This document shows, piece by piece, positions 36,424 through 45,533 of a stretch of 64,000 nucleotides of DNA. A model generated the notes under the pieces. It made no database searches. It saw only the letters and a program-made list of their open reading frames with translations, and was not told where the DNA came from. A program made the position numbers and the translations under genes. The stretch's first letter is position 1, and each line of letters starts with the position of its first letter. This DNA comes from Actinernus sp. WN-2022 (taxonomy: Eukaryota; Cnidaria; Anthozoa; Actiniaria; Actinernidae): NCBI GenBank assembly GCA_030867875.1, contig JAOWCC010001634.1:97195321-97259320 (forward strand), given 5' to 3'.

Positions 36424-36720
36424 GGGGGGGGGGGGGGGGGGGTGGGGGGGGGGGGGGGTGTAACTAAGTTATAATGGGTACATATGCCACCCCAAAGGGT
36501 ATGGTTTTTGAGCTGTTTTAGTCTGAAATACTGGTAACAAATTTCACCTTTTTAGTCTGAAATAGCTGGGGTACATGTATGATCGATCTTGACAGGGAAG
36601 TATGAGACCACACATTTTCATATATTTCTCTTGTTATGAAATAGATTACAGGTCTGAAAAAGGGTATGGAATATCTTATATTTTGGTCTGAAATAGCGTC
36701 AGGGTTTTGAGACCAGGAAA
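36424..36720. repeat. Poly-G tract and associated repeat body
   Basis: A run of about 34 G with two T interruptions (36,424-36,459) precedes repeated TTTTAGTCTGAAATA and GGTCTGAAATAGCG motifs. It looks like one more diverged member of the G-tract repeat family. Confidence 0.5.
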
Positions 36721-37718
36721 GCAAATATTGCAAAATTGGGCTAAGACTTACTAAGAGTAAGAGTATTAAGACTCGATTTCACGTGATTTCGTGTTTTTAT
36801 CTTTGTTTTCTTTACAATGTACATAATTTATCGGTGTTTTTTTTCGGGTCGTTACCTCAGGCTTAGTTCAGATAATTGGGAGCTGACCGCTTTTAGGCTT
36901 GCCTGAACATAAAGTTATACAAAAGCTTAATTAGGTCTTACTCTTAGTTAGGATATGTGTTGTGATACTGCTAGCAATCAAAACAACGAACGTTTTAATA
37001 CATGTAAGAAACACGGTAATTTGTTTATCAACATTTATTGGATCACTTTTAAACATATTAAGTAATATATCCAATCCTACCTATAGTAAGCCCAGGTGAC
37101 GACTCCATCTGTACTTCGTATCAAACGACACAATCTCCTTTTCCAGTTGGTTTGACCCATGAAAGCCTGCCCACTCTCTTTAACAGCCCAGCCTTCTTTT
37201 AAAACGATATCTATTCAAGAGTAAACACGAGGAATTTAAGAGAACATGTAACTAAATGAAATGGTACCAACTGGATGTTAAGTGTGGTGCGAGACGGTCA
37301 AACATGCGAAATTGCACAACTCACCTTTCGCTGCAGGTACAACTACAGCCGCCATCTTGGACAGGATTCACTTTCCAACCACAGGCAGCCCAGACTCGAC
37401 ATATATTTCCCGCTTTCTGGGTTACCTGTGGTATGTTTAATAAGCGATCTCGGAAAAGTTTACCAGTAAGTGCTCCTTGTGAATTTTCTTTTCCGATTCC
37501 TACGAAATAAACACACAAGTTTGTAAGCTTTGCTTTTGAGTGTTATATACCCGTCTTTAAATAAATTTATTATTTAGTTTCCATCCTATTTATGTAGTGT
37601 TTCTCAGAGAGGGAAAAGAAATGGAAAATGAACTTCATTGCTCCTATAAAGAATAGCGAGCATCACTGTACTGGTCTTGAAACGTTTTTGATATAGGAAA
37701 CTATATGTAACTATAAAC
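36721..37718. other. Intergenic, no gene seen
   Basis: Contains CCACAGGCAGCCCAGACTC (37,378) and GGGTTACCTGTGG (37,419), related to the palindrome that follows. No gene was seen. Confidence 0.4.
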
Positions 37719-37867
37719 CACAGGCAGCCCAATCTCAAGATTTGTGTATTTATACGCTTACAAATATCGCTTGAATAGTTCATATTATAAAGGATTTATA
37801 ATATGAACTATTCAAGCGATATTTGTAAGCGTATAAATACACAAATCTTGAGATTGGGCTGCCTGTG
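37719..37867. repeat. Perfect palindrome, 73-bp arms, GGA loop
   Basis: Arm 37,719-37,791 is the exact reverse complement of 37,795-37,867, with GGA in the centre. I found no mismatch. The outer end reads CACAGGCAGCCCAATCTC. Transcribed, it would give a 73-bp perfect stem. Confidence 0.95.
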
Positions 37868-38066
37868 TATAAACTATAAACGTTCAAACCATCAGGTTGT
37901 TTTTTCATCAGCTGAACTTCCTCTTCAGCAGCGCAAATGTATTCAATGCAAACTTGAACAAAACAGAGCTTAATCGTACCATACGTCTGATACATAGCGC
38001 GCCGAGGGAAGACTATTCGTATTGGTGGTGTGCAACCCAATCCCAAGAGATACAAATAACAAAGAC

Positions 38067-38150
38067 GTGGCCGCCATGTTGGATGAACTAACAAGAGAAG
38101 CTAACGAGGAATCTTTTGTTATTGTCATCCAACATGGCGGCCATGACGTC
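38067..38150. repeat. Palindrome with CRE-like ends
   Basis: GGCCGCCATGTTGGATGA at 38,069-38,086 is exactly inverted at 38,125-38,142, with GACGT and TGACGTC just outside. It is a short MITE-like structure. Confidence 0.75.
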
Positions 38151-38184
38151 ACATGCACACCAGCAATAGCACACTCTCGCCTTG

Positions 38185-38303
38185 CGGACACCCCGCTATT
38201 ACGGACACCCCGTTATTACGGACACCCCGTTATTACGGACACCCCGTTATTACGGACACCCCGTTATTACGGACACCCCGTTATTACGGACATCCCGTTA
38301 TTA
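38185..38303 (+). repeat. 17-bp tandem array, 7 copies
   Basis: Units of CGGACACCCCGTTATTA. The same CTATTACGGACAC motif occurs in the transposon end at 40,080-40,171, so the array probably expanded from a pogo/Tigger-like terminal repeat. Confidence 0.9.
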
Positions 38304-38832
38304 CCGAACAGCAGACAGATCCCCGGCGAAAGACTGAGAATAACTCCCGCTATTGCGGACTCTCGCTATTACAGAAATGCGGACACTTCACGCGGTCCCA
38401 ACGTGACATTTTTATTGTTTTGGCTCTCGTTATAGCTGACACCAGGCCTTCAAATATTCTTTCTTACTTGGCCGGATATGTGTCCTTCCAAACCTTCCGA
38501 CAGTCTCTGGAAGTGAAATGAACAATCTCAGCAACAATTAGTTGATGCCATAATGTCTAGCTTCATAAACATGTCCCTCTATAAACGCTCCACTTTAGTG
38601 GAAATTTGGCAACTAAATGTCAATAACGTGGAGTTGTTTCTTCTAGAGCGCGGTCAATTTGCACTCGCAAGCGAGTTTAACAGGCTTGGGGAGAAAGTTA
38701 GTGAAACAGCTGCTTAAAAGCAGAAAGTCACAGAGCAGCATCGGACGCTTTTTCGTGAAAGACTCGGTATGACTGACTGAACGCAGGTTACACGGAACGT
38801 ATGCCTTGTCAGCGCTTTCATACAGATCCTTA

Positions 38833-39851
38833 TGCACCTATCAGCGACCCCTCGGGGTCGACCCCCGGGCTAACCACGGAGATATGTGGGGGAATACAGG
38901 AGGATTGAATGCAAACATTGCCCCTGGGGTCGGGGAAATGCTCGACTTTGTTCTAGGATTGGAAAACTGGGGTGGGAGATTTGTTCCTTAAAGATACTAT
39001 GAAGTCACTGCTCGAAATTAACTTTTGTGACTGATAGTCCATGGGACCAGTAGGTTTTGAATTTTACTTGTCCATATATTTTGTCTATCTATTTGTCTGA
39101 AGACTGCTATTCTTTTAGACAAATAAATAAATGAAGATGAACAACATTTGTTGTAACACAACAGGTTTATTTACATATTTACAATAGTTATATTACATAA
39201 CTGTCCATTACACGTTAATGCAGCAGAAACAGCACTGCAGTGTCATCATACTCTAACCATTTATATCGGTTGCTTTCCACGATGGTTTCTTAGTCTTCCC
39301 TTTGCTTAGCTCCCAGTTTGGCTGATATTGCAGTTTCTCCTATTTCAGAACTTGCTCTTTTTCCACAGAAAAACGAGTGCAATGATCCTTGAACAAGCCT
39401 CCGATTGGCCATCTTGAAGCAAGAGAATGACACGAAAAACCTAACCACCATATTGCAATCCCATGGTGCATCGTGTAACAAGTTGAACCAGACCTCTCAC
39501 AAATGCCTAGCGCTTTTCGTTCGTGATTGCAATTCGAGGATCCGATGTTGTCATTCTTTAATTTTCTTCTACTTTTGCGAACTGAAACAGAATATCATTT
39601 AGGGACGAAGACGATTTAGTCGTCCAGAGGACAAATTAGTTAGTAACGAGATTCGGTAGTCAATTCAGCACCATCGATCTCATTTCGTGCAAAATGACGG
39701 GGGATTGTAGGTCGTGGAAGACCTAACCAGGGTACTTTGAAAGGGACGATTCCCCACCCCTGGAGGGAGTCGTCAAGATTGTTTCCGTCTTTTTACAATC
39801 CCCTTGGTCAGCCCGGGGGTCGACCCCTCGGGGAAGCCGCTGATAGGTGCA
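38833..39851. mobile_element. PIF/Harbinger-type non-autonomous element, TTA TSD
   Basis: The TIR is TGCACCTATCAGC at the left and GCTGATAGGTGCA at the right, flanked by TTA at 38,830-38,832 and 39,852-39,854. The ends also share GGGGTCGACCCCCGGGC-like sequence. A 3-bp TWA duplication is typical of PIF/Harbinger. The 1,019-bp interior has no transposase; short frames at 39,290-39,600 show no domain. Confidence 0.88.
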
Positions 39852-40079
39852 TTATATAGAGCATGCTTGTGCGAAACGATAAGAGTTTAAACTAAATCAA
39901 TCTCAGTACAGTACAAAAAGTTACAATTCAAGAACACGCATGTGATCATTATACTTTGTTATAAATACCTCTCAAGACTCGTAAGATTGTGAAAAATTGG
40001 TCAGTTAATAGTGTTATCCACTGCATGTGCGTAAATAAACATTTTCACGCTGTAAACACGTTTTTGTTCTTCTCGCACG

Positions 40080-40171
40080 CCGCTATTGCGGACTCTCGCT
40101 ATTACGGACACCAAATCACGGTCCCGAGGGTGTCCCGAGGGTGACCGCTATAACGAGACTTGACTGTATAT
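40080..40171 (-). mobile_element. pogo/Tigger-like right terminal repeat
   Basis: Ends with CGCTATAACGAGACTTGACTG followed by TA, preceded by TCCCGAGGGTGACC and TATTACGGACACC. This matches the general form of pogo/Tigger ends (CAGT..A.CTCG.TATA.CGG). A partner left end was not found with certainty; decayed matches lie at 38,345-38,440. The Harbinger element would then be nested within it. Confidence 0.55.
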
Positions 40172-40245
40172 AATAGTATGCATTGACTCATGAATGTAGA
40201 AGAGTGCCGGGGAGGCTCTTGTTCTAGGGTCTGCTTGCTTTATCT

Positions 40246-40685
40246 ATGGGGGAAATTTCAGGTCAGCCTTTAGTTGATAATAATACGTATTACGATACAA
40301 CATTGAAGTCAGTTCATCAAACAATTGTTGTCGTTGAGCCTGTTCACGCGTGGCTCCCATCACCACAACCTGACGGTGATCTACCTAACACAATGCCAAA
40401 GGACGCCTGGCGTCCACCATTCCCCAAAACGTGCACAACATCGTCTTGTTTAAAAACTTGCGCGACGAGCTCCGCCCACGGCTGTTGGCCCAGCAGATCC
40501 TTCCCGGGCGCGTGCCGTTCTTTTTGGAGGCTCTGCAAGACGCTCAGAAACGACCTCACGGGTACCTGTTCTTGGAAATGCACCCGCGCTCCGGCAGGGC
40601 TATGCCTGCCTTGCGCACCAACATTCTACCCGACGACCCAGACGTTCCCATCGCCTACGAGCCGTTGGACCCGCCTGCCGTATAA
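40246..40685 (+). pseudogene. Virus-like gene A, frameshifted
   Basis: An ATG at 40,246 opens a frame that is protein-like for about 50 codons. The protein-like reading then continues in another frame from about 40,390 to the stop at 40,683-40,685 (FKNLRDELRP; HPRSGRAMPALR). One indel between about 40,372 and 40,430 would explain this. No family was assigned. The stop codon lies inside the TATA box of the next gene, as in compact viral genomes. Confidence 0.45.
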
Positions 40686-40688
40686 AAA
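40681..40688 (+). promoter_or_regulatory. TATA box for gene B
   Basis: TATAAAAA begins 35 bp before the ATG at 40,716. Its TAA is also the stop codon of the upstream gene. Confidence 0.65.
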
Positions 40689-40715
40689 CCCACCACCACC
40701 ACCGCCGCAACGCTA

Positions 40716-41165
40716 ATGCTGCCACGATTTGCAACGCAGACGACCCGACTTCCAACCGCCCAATGCAACCCGACGTTGGTGGACCCTCGACGCACTCCGG
40801 CGTCCCGAGCCGTCACCGGACCCAACGCTCCGTACACGCTGGTACGGGACACTCGCCGGCACTTACGACAGCAACTCGGGCGCGGCGCTCAACTGGCGCT
40901 CAACGTCTTGAACCGTAACATCGACCTCCCGACCGACGTGCTTCAAAAGTTCAAACGAAAACGCCACCTGTTTTGACAATTTGGGAACGGGAGCTACACC
41001 GTCAAGCACCGCCGACGCCTCATCACTCAAAAGGGGAGCATCTTCCCGCTCATCCCGTAGTTGATTGCGGCTGCCGCCATTATCGCCAAAGCCGCGGCCG
41101 TCGGAACCATCTCGTCGGGAGTCGGGTACGGTATCAACAAAGCCCTTCGAAAAGCAGACGCATAA
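40716..41165 (+). pseudogene. Adenovirus-pX-like small core/membrane-active protein, two stops
   Basis: A single frame of 149 codons is interrupted by TGA (40,974-40,976) and TAG (41,058-41,060). The N-terminal part is Arg-rich and ends in KFKRKRH. The middle has YTVKHRRR, and the C-terminal part is an Ala/Gly-rich hydrophobic helix (IAAAAIIAKAAAVG). This layout of basic segment plus glycine/alanine helix is what small adenovirus/adintovirus pX-type proteins show. Whether the N-terminal part was a separate gene is not settled. Confidence 0.55.
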
Positions 41166-41179
41166 CAACCTCGTACGGT

Positions 41180-41977
41180 ATGAAGCACACCCGTAAATTG
41201 ACCATGATTCCAGAGCACCAGTATCGGCAACTCAAAAAACTGGCTCAAGCTCAACCATCACCACCGCCACTACCGCCGTCACCATCGGAAGCGCCCCAAG
41301 AGTGCTCCGGACAGCAAACCGGTAACGGGGGTCCATCCAAATCCAGAAAGAGAAAGAAACGAAAGACCTCTACCCTCAAGACCCAAACGGCTCGCAATAC
41401 CGCCATGATCGCAGCGCTGCAGCGGTTGCGGTCGGAACTGACCCAGCCAGATCTCAGCAAGATGGTCAAGCTGCAGGAAGACATGGTAAGCACCCTCGCA
41501 ACCCCACACCTTGCGGCCGACCTCAAACACCGGCTGTACCTGGGGCAGCTGCGACAATTTCAAAAATTAAGAAAACGGATACAGCCGGCAGCTGCAGGCA
41601 CCGCCAACGCCAACGCCGCCACCAACACCACTCGCCCCACCGCGTGGACCTCTTTGATCGGGCCGGGAGTGCACAAACTACCGTTGCCTCCTAAGCCTGT
41701 GGTACCCCCCAAACCCTCCGTGACCGTGACACTCCCTACGGACGATGACGATAGCGGTGACGACGAGGATGAGGAGGAAGAAAGCAGCGGGGATGAAGAA
41801 GAAGAGAGCAGTAGCGAAGAACCCCCCACACCACCTTCCACACCAACACCCCTCGCTACGTCCGCGACTACCCCCAACCTGGAACGGTTGCAGAGAGGAA
41901 AGGCCATCGTCGAGAGGTTGAAGCATAGCCCCAGCTTCAAAGCCTGTACCTCTTTGAGCACGACTCGCCGTACTTAA
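41180..41977 (+). CDS. Polinton/adintovirus-like structural-type protein, open
   Basis: A 265-codon frame starting MKHTRKLTMIPEHQY has no stop or shift. It has a Lys/Arg-rich patch at about residues 55-70 (KSRKRKKRKTS), a helical middle ending in LKHRLYLGQLRQFQKLRKR (about 116-134), a Pro-rich linker and an Asp/Glu/Ser-rich tail (about 180-210). The short basic N-terminus and the LYxxxLxxF-type helix are what I know from a small ORF following pX in animal Polintons; the long acidic tail is unusual. It overlaps no other sense gene and is followed by a poly(A) signal. Function unknown. Confidence 0.6.
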   Translation: MKHTRKLTMIPEHQYRQLKKLAQAQPSPPPLPPSPSEAPQECSGQQTGNGGPSKSRKRKKRKTSTLKTQTARNTAMIAALQRLRSELTQPDLSKMVKLQEDMVSTLATPHLAADLKHRLYLGQLRQFQKLRKRIQPAAAGTANANAATNTTRPTAWTSLIGPGVHKLPLPPKPVVPPKPSVTVTLPTDDDDSGDDEDEEEESSGDEEEESSSEEPPTPPSTPTPLATSATTPNLERLQRGKAIVERLKHSPSFKACTSLSTTRRT

Positions 41978-42012
41978 TTAAAAGGTAGCGGTAGCGTTTC
42001 GCTAGAAAATAC

Positions 42013-42018
42013 AATAAA
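42013..42018 (+). terminator. Poly(A) signal of the plus-strand genes
   Basis: AATAAA 36 bp after the stop of the 41,180-41,977 gene. Confidence 0.6.
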
Positions 42019-42051
42019 AAAGAACCACACACAACTGTATCTTGTCATTAT

Positions 42052-42057
42052 TTTATT
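42052..42057 (-). terminator. Poly(A) signal of the convergent minus-strand gene
   Basis: AATAAA on the minus strand, about 70 bp after the stop at 42,126. The two convergent signals are only about 35 bp apart. Confidence 0.55.
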
Positions 42058-42125
42058 ATTATTATTTATCTGTAAAAAAACGGGTAAAGGAACGAGTCAC
42101 TTCTTCTTCTTCTTTTTTTTCTTTT

Positions 42126-43343
42126 TTAAAAGTTCTCCCAATGTCCCAAACCTTTGTTTAGGGCTAACTCAATCAATTCAGGGTCCAACAAGGCGGCGAT
42201 ACCCTCCTCCTCCTTCACCTCCACCACTTCCACCACTTCCTGGGCTGGTAGCTCCTTCTCCTTCTTCTTCTTCTTCTTCTCCCTCTTCTTTGTCGTCGCC
42301 GCCTCTTCTTCCGGCTTTGGATTCGGTCTCAGGTACATTAAGGCCTGGGTCTCAATCTTTTCTAAAATGGCCGCCACAAATCAAGAGGGGGTGGTCTATC
42401 TCTTCGTGCTTGTAAGTTGTTTTCATGGCACTTTGAAAGACTCGATAAAGGCACGAGGCTAACAATTTCCAGTAACAGTTTCCATGGAAACATGTAATGT
42501 GACCTTTGAACTTTAATTTAAGGAAATTTGAAAAAAGACTCGGGGAGGAAGGTAGAGAGTTTTAATATGACGGGTATTTTACTGTAATCGAATCAGGGTT
42601 TGGGCATATTTTCTTGGTCCAACTAGAACGGTTGGAAATTTTAAGAGGAAGGCCAATTAAGGTAAATGTGAAATTTGATACCCTCAAGTTTAAACGAATT
42701 TAACAAACTTTTCCACGATGTCTAGTTGGACTGAAAAACTACATGGTAAACTGCATTAGTTCCACCCGTTTTAATTCTGACCTTTGTGCGCTCTACTTTC
42801 CTCCCGAAGCCTTCTATCATATTTTCTTCAAAATGGGATCAAAGGTCACAGGGTCCGTCGCTATGGCAACCATCTTTGCCAGAACGTTAAAATGTGGACT
42901 CTACATGAGATATAGTGATTTAAATGTTATCGGGTACAACCAAACGAAAGTAGACCACCCCTTTACTTCTAAGGGGTGTGGTCATTCTTGACCCAGACCT
43001 TAATATACCTGAGGTTCCGGCGCCGGTATAAAAGGAAGCTCAGCAAGAGGTATAGGCGCCAGCCCGCTCGCTTGGTCCACCGTACTCACCGTAATGCACG
43101 GAGACAGGTCCGCCCCGGCAACGGTCGCGGTAGTGCGATGGCAGCGGTAGTCTCTTTGGCGGCTGCCTCACCGTCAGGGTGCTTCCGCTTCTTCTTCGTG
43201 GGGACGGGTACGGGAGGGCGGTTCTTCTCGTTGCGCACCAGCGTGGCAAACCAAGCCGGTAGAGGCGGGGGCGGAAGCTGCGTTCTATCAATATCCCGCT
43301 GAGATTCAAACAACTGCGTCCAGACCCATCGAGGGAGCAACAA
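42126..43343 (-). pseudogene. Virus-like gene D, split by a transposon
   Basis: Two minus-strand parts look like one gene. The 5' part (43,343 to about 43,086) reads LFESQRDIDRTQLPPPPLP and a Lys/Arg-rich patch. The 3' part (42,327-42,126) is Lys/Glu-rich and ends ALNKGLGHWENF. They are separated by a 686-bp inverted-repeat insertion (42,328-43,013), and joining the flanks of that insertion leaves an open Pro-rich frame. A further frameshift lies near 43,040-43,090, and the 5' frame lacks an ATG. Function not recognised. Confidence 0.45.
42328..43013. mobile_element. Inverted-repeat transposon inside the viral block
   Basis: CTCAGGTACATTAAGG at the left end pairs with its inverted copy ending at 43,013. 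Inner matches follow (GGGGGTGGTCTA with TAGACCACCCC; GTGACCTTTGA with TCAAAGGTCAC; GGAGGAAGGTAGAGAG with CTCTACTTTCCTCC). The body is AT-rich, unlike the surrounding DNA. Only about 2 bp (GT) appears duplicated. Confidence 0.75.
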
Positions 43344-43344
43344 C

Positions 43345-43353
43345 CCTTATATA
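43345..43353 (-). promoter_or_regulatory. TATA box of gene D
   Basis: TATATAAGG on the minus strand directly before the 5' part of gene D. Confidence 0.5.
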
Positions 43354-43513
43354 ACACTTGACACGGTTTTCTTTGTTCTTCATAAGGGTGAAACTCTGGT
43401 ATAAACCCGTTGAACAATTGACTAATTAAAAGCCCGGGGAGGGATTTGATGTTCAGGCAGGGAAATGTGGGGTTGATTAATGAATAAACTCATAAATTTG
43501 AGATTTATAACTG

Positions 43514-43550
43514 ACAGGGAGGTTTATAACTCAGTTATAAACCTCCCTGT
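43514..43550. repeat. Perfect 18-bp palindrome
   Basis: ACAGGGAGGTTTATAACT and its exact inverse, separated by one base. It sits just outside the recombinase gene. Confidence 0.85.
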
Positions 43551-43570
43551 AACAGTTATAAACCTCCTGT

Positions 43571-43659
43571 CCAGACGAGTTACTGTTTTTGGGTTACCTG
43601 TGGTGCGCGGTCAAAAATGGGCGCACCGACAGTAACCCAAGAAACAGTAACTCGTCCGG
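43571..43659. repeat. Imperfect palindrome, about 38-bp arms
   Basis: CCAGACGAGTTACTGTTT is inverted at the right end (AAACAGTAACTCGTCCGG), with further pairing through GGGTTAC and GGTGCGC. It lies 40 bp beyond the 3' end of the recombinase gene and could be an element end, a recombination site or a small MITE. Confidence 0.75.
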
Positions 43660-43697
43660 ATAACTATTTATTACACGGACAAACATGCAAACTTACT

Positions 43698-45357
43698 TTA
43701 CTTAAAGAAAAAACTACAATTATTAAATGAAATATTGTTGGATCTAGACATTTTCTTGAGTGGACACTCATCTTTGCCGTCCACACTGTTCTCCCTCTTA
43801 GGTTTGATTTTCTCTTCCTCCCTTGCTCTTGCCTGAACCAAGTCACCATACGCAGTACTTCCGCATTCGAACGCTTTGGAAATTGCTACCTTCGTCTTTA
43901 CGTCTGGCCTTTGATATTTTTGCAGAGATCTTACGTCTCGATGGCCCGTCTTTTTCAATATGAATTTCTCGGGCACGCCTTTTTCCAAACCCCTTGTCAC
44001 GGTAGTGGCTCTTAAGCTGTGATTAGTAAAGTTAACCTCAATGCCAGCTTCTTTACACAGTTTCCGCACTGTTTGCCCCAGACTGTTATGGCCAACTGGA
44101 TTACCCGTAAACCACTCTAGAATTAAATAATTAAATAAATAAATTAGTCTATTTCGGGAAGAACTGTAGAACACCCCGCCATAGTTTCACTTAACATCTT
44201 TCTTTTAAACTCTTATGACAATTTTTTTTTTATTTAAGCTTCAAAATTCCACAAATTCTAAATGCAAAGGCGACTGACTATCAGGTTTTCAGGAATTTTT
44301 AAATTAGCCGAATATTTCGTACACTAAGATACATGTACCATTTATAATTATGTATTGATAAATACAAAAAAATACTTCATCAGTATCCTTATACTTTCGC
44401 CTTGGGGCTAGGTAGAAGCAGTCTTTGATAGACTTGGGGCATTTGGATACGTACTTTTTGTACAGCTGAACAAGACATCTCTCCGGCACATCATCATTTG
44501 CGTAATGCTCGATGCTTTTGCCTTTCACAGAGCGATTCTTCAAACCACCCATATAGTTTTTCTCTCCTAAAGAAGTATACACCAGCCTTTCTGGTTCCTT
44601 CTCGAACGCGGGCAAAAGAGTTAGCTGTTCGAATCGTAGTGTACGTACGATGTTCTTTGCCACTTCGAAGGGAAAAGTTCTTGCCTATCAGAAAGACCAT
44701 GGTGTTGAGAAGAACTTGAGGAGAGTGATCACCAAGAAGTCTGAGAGCCCATAATGATTCCTCCTGCTTCTCTGTAAAGGCCTCAGCCTGTTTCTCTACG
44801 GCTCCAATGCCCAGTGTAGTTAGCCGCTTCATTTCAGCATCAAGCGAGTCTTGAAAATGCTTGAAAAAGGGATTGTCAAACAAGTTAATCTCAGGCCGAC
44901 CATTCTCCCTGAAATGCCTCTGTATTCCACAGCATATCTGGTACAGTGTATTAGGAGTGTAGGATTCTCCGGCACTTTTCTTCTGTCTCACTTCCACAAC
45001 GAATTTCCCGAGCCAGTAATTCAATTCTTCGTCGTTTAACTGTAACACATTGGACTGAACACTTCGGTACAAATCATCATTTGATGGCACATTTCGAATA
45101 TTTCGTTCAGCTGCCCACTGCTCCCACACTCTAGCACACCAAGCTGTGCACGATCTGGTGCCTTCGGGAATTCGTTCTTCGTTGCGTTTCTGTAATTCGG
45201 CGTCAGAAACTATAATATTTCGTTCCGTTTTAGTCGACTCTGCACTTATTATGCCCAGTATATCCTCAAAATCAACCAATACCGGCTGCCGTGAACTAAA
45301 CACGTTCTGTGTTAGAAACATTTCATCATCGTTGTCACTATTAGAACAGTCCGCCAT
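43698..45357 (-). pseudogene. KIAA1958/Crypton-type tyrosine recombinase, one frameshift, one intron
   Basis: The gene starts at the ATG at 45,357 and runs leftwards. The N-terminal 230 residues match the DUF3504/ZMYM-KIAA1958 type. A tandem 4-bp CGTA duplication at about 44,641-44,650 shifts the frame after SLRSGKEHR. The downstream frame continues with LRFEQL to a GT donor, then an intron at 44,115-44,375 (GTATTT..AG) and a second exon with HSLRAT, TGHR and KYQRP, the Arg, His and Tyr positions of the tyrosine-recombinase fold. Only the 4-bp shift prevents an open product. The GC content is lower than in the neighbouring viral genes. Confidence 0.85.
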
Positions 45358-45533
45358 CTTCGAAGACGTTTCAAAATGGCAAGTTGCGATACATTTTTAG
45401 AATCTTCCATTAATTAACATTTTACCAACTAAAACTTACAAAAGCTTTTAATTTGTTATTACTAAAACGCGTGGAAATGTGCAGTTCACATCGTCTACAT
45501 TTATAAGCTTGCCATGTTTGCATGCTTTTAAAA
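45358..45533. other. Recombinase upstream region
   Basis: AT-rich, containing TTAATTAACATTTTACC. The return to GC-rich DNA begins at about 45,540. No direct repeat shared with the 43.4-43.6 kb side was recognised. Confidence 0.4.

Noticed and set aside
38022..38521. 137- and 122-codon plus frames
   Set aside because: They read through a palindrome and the 17-bp array; no domain.
40729..40911. Alternative 60-codon plus frame inside gene B
   Set aside because: Composition is plausible, but it has no link to the conserved C-terminal helix and overlaps the longer frame; kept out for lack of support.
43027..43034. Plus-strand TATAAAAG as a promoter
   Set aside because: No plus gene with an ATG follows; it lies within the minus-strand gene D next to the transposon border.
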